A DNA stretch of 64,000 bases from an uncultured Ruminococcus sp. (GTDB lineage: Bacteria; Bacillota; Clostridia; Oscillospirales; Acutalibacteraceae). The translations under genes were made by a program, and so were the position numbers. Shown piece by piece: positions 1 through 6,497 of the stretch. Under the pieces are notes generated by a model. It was given only the letters and a program-made list of their open reading frames with translations, did not search any database and had not been told where the DNA came from. The stretch lies in the NCBI GenBank assembly GCA_902785555.1, contig CACZZB010000008.1:1-64000 (forward strand), written 5' to 3'. Position 1 is the stretch's first letter; each line of letters opens with the position of its first letter.

Positions 1-477
1 TTTTATATCATCAAAGCCTATTATTTTTAACTTTATGAAATCTTCAAATGAATCTGCAATAACTTCCGTTTCCTCAAATTCAGGTTCATATCCGCAAACG
101 ATTTTTCCGTCATCTCTTATAGCATAATATGAATATTCTGCATCAAGGGATACAATTATCGGCAAATGCCTATCCCAGAATGATTTCACTTTCTGATATT
201 CTTCATCATTTTCGGCAGAGTTTAAACTTATCAGTTCAAACTCATTCAAATTAAAACCTTCTTCATCAAACGGCTTTTCAAAATGTTCAAAGCAGGTAAA
301 CCATACTGTTTCATCTTTGTTGATACAGCGTTTTACGGTCTTTAAAAATTCAAGATAATCACCCGATACAAACGGATAACGGCTCAATGCAGATTTAACT
401 TTCTCATCTGTTAATGTTTTTTCATACGGTTCAACTTTCCATTCATTGCTTTTCAAATATCTTATAAACTCTTTCAT
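1..477 (-). CDS. SMI1/KNR4-family (SUKH) protein, 3' end outside window
   Basis: Open frame of 159 codons read leftward from an ATG at 475-477 and running off the window edge without a stop. A GGTGAAAGG-type ribosome site lies just upstream. The N-terminal half has the SUKH look: a YPFVSGDYLEFLKTV helix, then DETVWF and a central acidic stretch. SUKH proteins often act as immunity proteins against polymorphic toxins or as general scaffolds. No toxin gene is visible here, so the role is unknown. Family assignment is by pattern only. A second SUKH-like gene sits at 29209-29874. Confidence 0.6.
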   Translation of the reverse strand, partial: MKEFIRYLKSNEWKVEPYEKTLTDEKVKSALSRYPFVSGDYLEFLKTVKRCINKDETVWFTCFEHFEKPFDEEGFNLNEFELISLNSAENDEEYQKVKSFWDRHLPIIVSLDAEYSYYAIRDDGKIVCGYEPEFEETEVIADSFEDFIKLKIIGFDDIK

Positions 478-553
478 CAGCAAAACCACCTTTCACCAAT
501 AATTTTAGCACAGCAGCAGGGAATATTTTTGTACATCAAATATTATTCAGCAC

Positions 554-585
554 AAAAAACCTCCCCTGCAAATCGTCGGAGAGGT
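554..585 (-). terminator. Intrinsic terminator after the small membrane protein gene
   Basis: ACCTCCCC (559-566) pairs with GGAGAGGT (578-585) with one mismatch. Read on the minus strand the stem is followed by TTTTTTG. It lies 14 bases beyond the stop of the minus-strand gene at 599-973. Confidence 0.75.
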
Positions 586-598
586 AACAATGCTTGAT

Positions 599-973
599 TT
601 ATGCTCTTTTTTTGAGATTAACAGCTTCAGAAACATAGAATATGGGAACAATCAGTCCTGCAATAAAAGCACTCACCAACAAATTACCGCCTCCGACCAT
701 AGAAACAACATTTGCGATAACAACAAAAGCAACACTTACTGCACCCAATATTATAAGAGATTTTGCTTTTGACGTATCATTGTTTATACTTTTTATACCT
801 GCAACTATCTCAAAAATGCCTGCAACCAAAGCAATAGCCGCTGTCACCCAAATTACAACCGTAGCGGTTTCTGCTGTAAGCACTGACAAAATTCCGAGAG
901 CAATATCGGTAATACCGACAACAATCATCAATATGCTCATAATCTTCAAAGATTTTGAATAATTCTTTTCCAT
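599..973 (-). CDS. Small four-helix integral membrane protein, unknown function
   Basis: 124 residues with four hydrophobic segments (about residues 10-32, 39-61, 71-93 and 97-116), a Lys-rich N-terminus and a KKRA C-terminus, so it is almost entirely membrane. The layout recalls DUF308/HdeD-like or DUF4064-type small membrane proteins, but I see no diagnostic motif. It is preceded by GGAGGATAAATTTATG and followed by its own terminator, so it is probably monocistronic. Confidence 0.6.
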   Translation of the reverse strand: MEKNYSKSLKIMSILMIVVGITDIALGILSVLTAETATVVIWVTAAIALVAGIFEIVAGIKSINNDTSKAKSLIILGAVSVAFVVIANVVSMVGGGNLLVSAFIAGLIVPIFYVSEAVNLKKRA

Positions 974-1071
974 AAATTTATCCTCCTCAATATATTCATA
1001 TTACGCTCTCATTATATATACTGTAAACAGATTTGTTAAGGATAAATTTTTTCACTTGTCATAATTAAACA

Positions 1072-1115
1072 TTGAAATTTTAGCTAAAATACGATATAAT
1101 AATATTAGCTAAAAT
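1072..1115 (+). promoter_or_regulatory. Promoter and paired operators of the toxin-antitoxin operon
   Basis: TTGAAA (1072-1077), a 17-base spacer and TATAAT (1095-1100). The spacer contains the perfect palindrome ATTTTAGCTAAAAT (1077-1090). A second copy of its core, TTAGCTAAAAT, begins just after the -10 (1105-1115). The two TAGCTA centres are 25 bases apart. Such an arrangement around a toxin-antitoxin promoter is what autorepression by a Phd/YefM antitoxin needs. Confidence 0.75.
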
Positions 1116-1132
1116 TTGCGAGGTGATATTTT

Positions 1133-1366
1133 ATGATGACAGTTACTGCAACAGAAATTCAGAATAATTTTGGGAAATATCTGCAAGCCGTACAACAAGG
1201 CGGTGAAATCATCATTCTTAAAAACGGTGTAGAAGTTGCAAGGCTTATTTCCAAAGAACGCTCTGTTTCATTCCTTTCCGATTCGTTGGTCGGGGTATTG
1301 AAAAATGATTATGACGACAAAGCAATCAGAGAAGAAAGGATATTGAAACATGAAAATATTGATTGA
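1133..1366 (+). CDS. Antitoxin of the Phd/YefM family
   Basis: 77 residues. The N-terminal MMTVTATEIQNNFGKYL followed by GGEIIILKNGVEVARLI is the classic Phd/YefM DNA-binding fold (residues 1-50). The C-terminal tail would wrap the toxin. A GAGGTGAT ribosome site lies 7 bases upstream; an ATG three bases further in (1136) is equally possible. The gene overlaps the downstream PIN-domain toxin by 17 bases, a usual sign of coupled translation. It likely represses its own promoter through the TAGCTA palindromes upstream. Confidence 0.88.
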   Translation: MMTVTATEIQNNFGKYLQAVQQGGEIIILKNGVEVARLISKERSVSFLSDSLVGVLKNDYDDKAIREERILKHENID

Positions 1367-1757
1367 CACCAATGTACTCCTTGATGTTTTGTGTAAGCGA
1401 GAAAATTTTTATCAGGATTCATTAAAAGTTTGGCAATTCTGTGAAGCAGGTAAATTAAAGGGCTATATTTCAGCACTGTCTGTTCCGAATATAGTTTACA
1501 TTTTACGCAAGGAACTGACACCCGAAAAAGCTCAGCAAATAATAGAACAACTTTCTTTGATTTTCAAAATTTCTGATTTAAAGGCTGACGACTTAAAAAA
1601 GGCTGCAAATATGCAAGGTTCGGATTATGAGGATAATTTGCAAATGGTTTGTGCAGCCAGATTAAAAGCCGACTTTATTGTCACAAGAAATATAAAAGAT
1701 TTTACTTCAAGCAAAGTTGTTGCAATTAAACCATCTGAATTATTGGACAGACTTTGA
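1350..1757 (+). CDS. PIN-domain toxin ribonuclease (VapC-like)
   Basis: 135 residues. Opens with MKILIDTNVLLDVL, the first PIN-domain acidic strand (Asp6). Later come a YEDNLQ motif and TRNIKDF, matching the remaining metal-binding acidic positions and the Thr-Arg-Asn signature. PIN toxins are Mg-dependent endoribonucleases, often acting on tRNA or rRNA. All key residues look intact, so the pair is probably functional. The gene starts inside the antitoxin gene. The end is 12 bases from the convergent aroK stop. Confidence 0.88.
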   Translation: MKILIDTNVLLDVLCKRENFYQDSLKVWQFCEAGKLKGYISALSVPNIVYILRKELTPEKAQQIIEQLSLIFKISDLKADDLKKAANMQGSDYEDNLQMVCAARLKADFIVTRNIKDFTSSKVVAIKPSELLDRL

Positions 1758-1768
1758 ATTATTCACTC

Positions 1769-2272
1769 TCAAAGATTGGATATTATCTCCATACACACCT
1801 GTAACGGTGAATTTGCCGCATTTACGACTATATCAGCCGCATTTTTATACAACGGCATTCTCTTTTCATAAAGCTCACGCATAGCTTGTTCTTTGTCGGG
1901 ACGATTCAAAAGAGGTCTTGTTGTATCTTCCCTGAGCCTTTCAGAAACAACTTCAACGGGTACATCAAGCAATACTATTTTTCCGCTGTTCTTGAAAACA
2001 TCAACATTTTCCCGAAATGTCAGAGTTCCTCCGCCTGTTGCAATGATAAGAGCCTTTTTCTGTGCAAGCTCCTTTGAAACCTCTTTTTCAATCTGTCTGA
2101 AATATTCCTCACCGCTGTCGGCAAATATCTCGGCAACAGTTTTATTTTCTCTTTTCTCGATATAGCTGTCAAGGTCAACAAATGACATTCCCATTTTTTT
2201 TGAAAGCAGATTCCCGATAGTGCTTTTTCCGCAACCCATGAACCCGCATAATATAATATTCTTCTTTTTCAT
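1769..2272 (-). CDS. aroK: Shikimate kinase
   Basis: 167 residues, normal family length. Phosphorylates shikimate to shikimate 3-phosphate in aromatic amino acid synthesis. Walker A GFMGCGKST lies at residues 10-18, the shikimate-binding Asp in FVDLDSYIE follows, then GGGT (about residue 80) and the lid Arg in TTRPLL. It follows aroE by 17 bases on the same strand and is presumably co-transcribed with it. Confidence 0.95.
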   Translation of the reverse strand: MKKKNIILCGFMGCGKSTIGNLLSKKMGMSFVDLDSYIEKRENKTVAEIFADSGEEYFRQIEKEVSKELAQKKALIIATGGGTLTFRENVDVFKNSGKIVLLDVPVEVVSERLREDTTRPLLNRPDKEQAMRELYEKRMPLYKNAADIVVNAANSPLQVCMEIISNL

Positions 2273-2289
2273 AATAACATCACCGATTC

Positions 2290-3123
2290 TTAAAATTTCC
2301 TTCTCATTTCAACTGCACTGTCCCAAATAAGCTGGTCAATATCACCAATACTGTATTGAGAACCGTCCCATATCTGATGTGCAACTACCGCCTGCCATAC
2401 CAGCATGGACATTCCTCCGACAGCCTTTGAACCGTTAGCCTTTGCTTTCTGTATAAGCACCGTTTCAAGGGGATTATATATTGCATCAAAAACATTTTTA
2501 CATCTTGAAAGTGCCTTTTCACTGACAGGCATTGAATCTTTATTCGGATACATTCCGACAGGCGTTGCATTGACAAGCAAATCAAAATCTCCGTCCAACT
2601 CAGATATAAGACAGCTTTTTATCCTCGTATCCGGAACTTTCAGCGAAACCTCGTCTGCAAGAATATCAGCTTTATCCCTTGAACGTGCGGCAATTGTTAT
2701 ATTACACTTTGCTAATGCCGCTTCATATACAAAAGTCCTTGCCGCTCCGCCACAGCCTATTATAACAATATCTCCGCTGAAAGGTATACCGCTTGTTTCA
2801 AGTGCTTTCAGAAAGCCGTCCGGATCAGTTGTAAAACCCTCTCTGACTGAACCGTTTCTGACAGTATTAACGGAACCGTACAATTCGGCTTTTTTATCGA
2901 GTTTGTCCAAAAACGGTATAATTGCCTGTTTATGCGGTATAGTAATATTATATCCGCTAAGCTCATTCAGCTCACTGATTCTCAATTTCAATTCATCGGG
3001 CGATATATCCGCTTTAATATACTCACCGTCTTCCTTGGCAAGCTCAAATAATCTCTTGTGTATGAACGGGGACATAGTATGACCTATCGGATGTCCTATA
3101 ACTGCAAACTTTCTTTTTGGCAT
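2290..3123 (-). CDS. aroE: Shikimate 5-dehydrogenase
   Basis: 277 residues. NADPH-dependent reduction of 3-dehydroshikimate. Visible are the substrate-binding SPFIH and NITIPHK (catalytic Lys), SVNTV, the TTDPDG loop that replaces the common NTDG, the Rossmann motif GCGGAAR and NATPVGM. First gene of the aroE-aroK pair. GGGAGG sits 8 bases before the ATG. Confidence 0.95.
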   Translation of the reverse strand: MPKRKFAVIGHPIGHTMSPFIHKRLFELAKEDGEYIKADISPDELKLRISELNELSGYNITIPHKQAIIPFLDKLDKKAELYGSVNTVRNGSVREGFTTDPDGFLKALETSGIPFSGDIVIIGCGGAARTFVYEAALAKCNITIAARSRDKADILADEVSLKVPDTRIKSCLISELDGDFDLLVNATPVGMYPNKDSMPVSEKALSRCKNVFDAIYNPLETVLIQKAKANGSKAVGGMSMLVWQAVVAHQIWDGSQYSIGDIDQLIWDSAVEMRRKF

Positions 3124-3226
3124 AAAAAAACCTCCCGTAATTTATACAAAATGTCTAATAAGCTTCAAATATTTTTAATAATTTTTGAATTTTTTGTTAA
3201 TAATCAAAAAAAATGCAAATTGCATA

Positions 3227-3255
3227 TTGACAAAGTGACAAATAACTAATAAGAT
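3227..3255 (+). promoter_or_regulatory. Probable promoter for acpP
   Basis: TTGACA (3227-3232), 17-base spacer, TAAGAT (3250-3255), about 128 bases before the acpP start. The rest of the 3124-3383 gap is AT-rich; nothing else recognised. Confidence 0.5.
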
Positions 3256-3383
3256 TGGAATATAGAAAAATTGTGTTGGATTGCTGTCAAACATTTTAGC
3301 ATAAAAATATGTGCTTGTCTACATAAAGAAATTGCAATACACGATTTTTTTATTATATTTAATTTTTTAGGAGGAGTTTACCT

Positions 3384-3611
3384 ATGGTACTCGAAAAAGT
3401 AAAAAAGATATTGTCAGAACAGTTTGATGTTGAAGAAGACAGAATCAATGGCGATACTTCCATCATCAATGACCTTGGTGCAGATTCTCTCGATGTTGTT
3501 GACCTTCTCATGTCTATCGAAGATGAATTTGAAGTAGAGGTTCCCGATGAAGAAATCGAAAACATCAAGACAGTTGACGACCTCGTTAAGTACATCGAAA
3601 ATCATCAGTAA
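3384..3611 (+). CDS. acpP: Acyl carrier protein
   Basis: 75 residues, very acidic. Carries growing acyl chains in fatty acid synthesis. The phosphopantetheine attachment motif GADSLD places the modified serine at residue 35, and helix II runs DVVDLLMSIEDEF. A GGAGG site is 9 bases before the ATG. It stands alone with its own terminator instead of lying in a fab operon, as is common in this group. Confidence 0.96.
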   Translation: MVLEKVKKILSEQFDVEEDRINGDTSIINDLGADSLDVVDLLMSIEDEFEVEVPDEEIENIKTVDDLVKYIENHQ

Positions 3612-3636
3612 TTCCAAACTGCAATTCAAAAAATCA

Positions 3637-3679
3637 AAAGTTCCTGTTTGAATTTATTTCAATACAGGAACTTTTTTTA
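3637..3679 (+). terminator. Terminator of acpP
   Basis: AAGTTCCTGT pairs with ACAGGAACTT around an inner TTGAA/TTCAA step, followed by TTTTTTTAT. It begins 25 bases after the acpP stop. The ATG at 3648 that would extend the next gene lies inside this stem. Confidence 0.92.
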
Positions 3680-3749
3680 TTTGTGTAAAAATTTTTTTCA
3701 AAATACTATTGACAAGTCTGTTTATACAGTATTGAGAGGAGAAAGTCGC

Positions 3750-4121
3750 TTGAATATATTTATCGACAACAAATGCGGTATCCCAATATATGACCAAATA
3801 TATTCTCAAATAAAAAATCATATTATCAGCGGAGAACTCCATGAAGATGACCCTCTGCCGTCTATCAGGAATCTTGCAAAAGACCTCAGAATCAGCGTTA
3901 TCACGACTAAACGTGCATACGACGAACTTGAAAATGAGGGATTTATCTATATAGTAGCAGGAAAAGGATGCTTTGTCGCTCCAAAAAATGTTGACCTCAT
4001 CCGTGAGGACAACCTTAAAAAAATTGAGGAACACATAAATGAAATACTTAAATTATCAGCGTCATGCAATTTAAGTATCGACGACATTATCGAAATGATA
4101 AAAATACAAACGGAGGAATGA
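3750..4121 (+). CDS. GntR-family regulator, YtrA subfamily
   Basis: 123 residues from a TTG at 3750. An ATG at 3648 is in frame but lies inside the acpP terminator, whereas the TTG has a GAGAGGAG site 8 bases upstream and a TTGACA at 3709-3714. The winged-helix domain covers residues 1-75 (IPIYDQIYSQIKNHI, LPSIRNLAKDL, TTKRAYDELENEGFIY), followed by a short C-terminal helix. YtrA-type repressors normally control an adjacent ABC transporter. Here the next gene is cut after five codons by an IS605-type element. Confidence 0.85.
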   Translation: MNIFIDNKCGIPIYDQIYSQIKNHIISGELHEDDPLPSIRNLAKDLRISVITTKRAYDELENEGFIYIVAGKGCFVAPKNVDLIREDNLKKIEEHINEILKLSASCNLSIDDIIEMIKIQTEE

Positions 4122-4125
4122 TTTT

Positions 4126-4140
4126 ATGAACGCTATCGAA
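4126..4140 (+). pseudogene. First five codons of a truncated gene (probably ABC ATPase)
   Basis: ATG at 4126 with GGAGGA 9 bases upstream, directly after the GntR stop, then AACGCTATCGAA and the terminal sequence of the tnpB element. Reading on gives an in-frame TAG inside the element. In YtrA-type loci this position is usually held by the ABC ATP-binding gene, and the permease remnant at 5439 supports that. The ATPase identity is inference from position; five residues cannot prove it. Confidence 0.5.
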
Positions 4141-4400
4141 AGTGACATACTCCCCCGCCTACGCTTCGCTTAGAGGCGGGGGCTTCTCGCTCAAGTACAG
4201 CAACCTGTACAGTATCAACGAGCTATCCCCGTGTGTCCCTACGCTAATGCTATTCTCATACCTTCATTTCGTATGTTTACAGCAGCATTTATATCTCTGT
4301 TATGATGTGTCCGGCAACACGAACAAATCCATTCTCTGACAGACAAATCTTTTGTAGCAGGATTTTTGTATCCACACACATGGCAAAGCTGTGAACTGGC
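4141..4400 (-). ncRNA. Candidate omega RNA (TnpB guide RNA), right end of element
   Basis: In IS200/IS605 elements the TnpB guide RNA overlaps the 3' end of tnpB and the right-end hairpin, with the guide taken from flanking DNA past the element. Here that places the scaffold over the tnpB 3' end and the 4152-4182 hairpin, with a guide beginning near TTTCGATAGCGTTCAT on the minus strand. This is positional inference from the family; the 5' limit is arbitrary. Confidence 0.4.
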
Positions 4401-5336
4401 AAAAAATTTATCAATTTTGACAAGCCTTTTTCCAAGTTCCTCCAACTTGTATTTCAGAAATGCCGTAAACATTCCCCAACCGTTGTCTGAAACAGATTTG
4501 CCGAAATTCATCGATTGTGCCATTGCCTGCATATTCAGATTTTCAATGCACACACAATCATAGACATTGGCTATCTGTCTTGACTGTTTGTGCAGAAAAT
4601 CCTTTCTTTGATTAGCAATCTTTTCATGCAGTTTTGCAACTCTGATACGCTGTTTTTCTCTGTTTCTTGAACCTTTCACCATTTTGGACAGTTTTCTTTG
4701 TTCTTTTTTCAGTTTCTTTTCAGAACGTCTGTAATATCTTGGAAATTCAGGACAGTTTCCGTTACTGTCAATGTATAATTCATGCATAGAAAAATCCAGA
4801 CCAATAAAACTTTCAAGTTTCTTTTCAGCAATTTCTTCTTCATATTCAAAAAGAATACTTGCAAAATATTTACCGCCTGCGTTTTGGCTTATTGTAACGG
4901 ACTTGATTTTGTAATAATCAGGAATATTTCTATGTTGTTTTATCTTTACAAGCCCTGTTTTCGGCAACTGTATGTATCCGTCCTCAATCTTTACAGAACC
5001 TTTTTGATTATTAGTTGTATATGATTTCTGACTTCTATGCTTTGATTTGAATTTTGGAAAGCCATATTTTTTAGGATTACTGAAAAAATTATTGTATGCT
5101 TTCTGCAAATTCATTTGTGCGTTGGCAAGAGCAAGACTGTCTACTTCTTTCAGCCACTCAAATTCAGTCTTATACTGTGCAGGGGTATTATTCAGTTTTT
5201 CTTTTGTTTGATTATAGTACTCTATTTTATCACCAAGCATTTTATTATAGATAAATCTGACACAGCCAAATGTTTTAGCAAACAGTATTCTCTGTGTTTC
5301 ATTTGGATATATCCTGAATTTGTAGGCTTTGTTCAT
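4239..5336 (-). CDS. tnpB: TnpB, RNA-guided nuclease of an IS605-type element
   Basis: 365 residues from ATG at 5336, chosen because GAGGTG sits 5 bases upstream and overlaps the alternative GTG at 5345. Domains: helix-turn-helix/WED-like N-terminus (YKFRIYPNETQ), RuvC-like nuclease with Asp in GLDFSMHEL, Glu in CIENLNMQAM and Asp in HHNRDINAA, and a zinc finger CHVCGYKN...CSCC. All three acidic residues and the four cysteines are present and the frame is intact, so the protein is probably active. TnpB cuts DNA at a TAM-flanked site using an RNA made from the element's right end. Confidence 0.92.
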   Translation of the reverse strand: MNKAYKFRIYPNETQRILFAKTFGCVRFIYNKMLGDKIEYYNQTKEKLNNTPAQYKTEFEWLKEVDSLALANAQMNLQKAYNNFFSNPKKYGFPKFKSKHRSQKSYTTNNQKGSVKIEDGYIQLPKTGLVKIKQHRNIPDYYKIKSVTISQNAGGKYFASILFEYEEEIAEKKLESFIGLDFSMHELYIDSNGNCPEFPRYYRRSEKKLKKEQRKLSKMVKGSRNREKQRIRVAKLHEKIANQRKDFLHKQSRQIANVYDCVCIENLNMQAMAQSMNFGKSVSDNGWGMFTAFLKYKLEELGKRLVKIDKFFASSQLCHVCGYKNPATKDLSVREWICSCCRTHHNRDINAAVNIRNEGMRIALA

Positions 5337-5357
5337 GTCGCTCACCTCTTTATCTCA

Positions 5358-5386
5358 AATATAGCATAAACAAAATTGTAAGTCAA
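5358..5386 (-). promoter_or_regulatory. Promoter of tnpB
   Basis: On the minus strand TTGACT (5381-5386), a 17-base spacer and TATATT (5358-5363), 22 bases before the tnpB ATG and inside the left end of the element. Confidence 0.6.
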
Positions 5387-5438
5387 GAAAAAGGTCAGCC
5401 TTGCGACTGACGGGCAATTCATCCCACCGCCTTATGTA

Positions 5439-5965
5439 AATTTTCCTTTGATTGACAAATCTGCCATTTATACGTTTTTTATGATAATATTCGGTATGAT
5501 ACCGTCAATACTTTACAGCAATTCCGATAAAGACAAATGGCTTGATTACAGCATGACAACCGCTGTTTCGGGAAAAGACATTATTTCTTCAAAGTATCTC
5601 CTGCAAACTGCCCTCAACACTCTCAATGCACTGCTTCTTATTCTTATTATAATCACATTATATTCAGACAGCGACATTGATACAAAACTTTTCTGCCTTG
5701 CAACATCTGTTGGTATATTGTTTCTTATATCGTCAGTAATAATGCCCCTCACAGTCATTTTTAGCAATAAATACCAAATAATAACAATTATAACCGCTTT
5801 CGGACTTACACACATTTCATTTGAAATATATTCTTACATTGCATATAATCTAAAAATATCCATAATCAGAATAATATCCATTCCAATAATTATTCTTGCA
5901 ATTATCACATACATTGTGTCGTGGAAACTTTCAATACATCTTTTTGAAAAAGATTGGCATAAAAT
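5439..5965 (+). pseudogene. ABC-2 type permease, N-terminus lost
   Basis: An open frame runs rightward from the element's left edge with no start codon in good context (TTG at 5448 has no ribosome site). The sequence fits the middle and end of an ABC-2 permease: a membrane span, SNSDKDKWLDYSMT, the characteristic GKDIISSKYLL, then four more hydrophobic segments. Roughly the first 40-60 residues are missing. With the truncated gene at 4126 this suggests the ATPase and permease start were deleted when or after the element arrived. The true 3' end is unclear because the frame runs into the next gene. Confidence 0.65.
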
Positions 5966-6370
5966 AAAAATACCGATTATATATATTTTGTGTGCATATT
6001 CTTGCTTTCACAGATATTATTTCTTATTCCCCACGATAATAATGCACGAGAAAATTATATTTATAATTCTCAAGAACCATGTCCCGATACAGGCAATTTC
6101 TATTGCGAAGAACTGCAAATGGGCATTGATTTTTCAAAACTCGGTTCGGAAATGGGATACTTGTATGACGAAAACAAAGAAATACAACACTTGTGGGTTC
6201 ATATAACAATGAACGGCAATACTCTGATTATACTTCCCGAAGAAGGCTTCAGAAGTGACACTACATATTTACGAGGAACATACAAATGGCGTGACGATAC
6301 ATTCTATATTGAAAGCGACTATTCCACTGTTTTCCGTAATAATACATACGCTTTTGTAAAAAAGGACTGA
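5960..6370 (+). pseudogene. Small secreted or membrane-anchored protein, probably frameshifted
   Basis: A clean C-terminal frame, from GTG 5990 to the TGA at 6370, encodes a hydrophobic stretch, then IPHDNNARENY, DFSKLG and a beta-rich end (LRGTYKWRDDTFYIESD). Its best N-terminus (KIKIPIIYILCA, 5960-5995) lies in the other frame, continuous with the permease. A one-base indel near 5998-6010 would restore a signal-peptide-bearing protein. Alternatively translation begins at GTG 5990, but no ribosome site is visible. Function unknown. It precedes a strong terminator, so it closes the old operon. Confidence 0.45.
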
Positions 6371-6375
6371 CACAC

Positions 6376-6415
6376 AAGCACACTGTACTTTTTATCGTAC
6401 AGTGTGCTTTTTTAT
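6376..6415 (+). terminator. Terminator closing the damaged ABC locus
   Basis: AAGCACACTGTAC (6376-6388) pairs perfectly with GTACAGTGTGCTT (6397-6409), then TTTTTATT. Confidence 0.92.
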
Positions 6416-6430
6416 TATTTTTCATAAAGG

Positions 6431-6459
6431 TTGACAGATTCAAAATAAAAGGGTAAACT
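6431..6459 (+). promoter_or_regulatory. Promoter of recD2
   Basis: TTGACA (6431-6436), 17-base spacer, TAAACT (6454-6459), 39 bases before the GTG start. Confidence 0.65.
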
Positions 6460-6497
6460 GTATTGTGGAAAAATTTTAAAAAGAGAGTGTTGCATAA

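Larger units (their letters stand above)
4141..5438 (-). mobile_element. IS200/IS605-type element carrying tnpB only
   Basis: The right end, about 4141-4182, holds a strong hairpin: CCCCCGCCT (4152-4160) with AGGCGGGGG (4174-4182). The left end holds a hairpin, GTCAG (5394-5398) with CTGAC (5407-5411). There are no terminal inverted repeats or target duplications, as expected for this family. On the element's strand the left end is preceded by TTTAC, matching the TTAC-type targets of IS608-like elements. No tnpA (Y1 transposase) is present, so movement would need help in trans. Boundaries are accurate to a few bases only. Confidence 0.75.
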
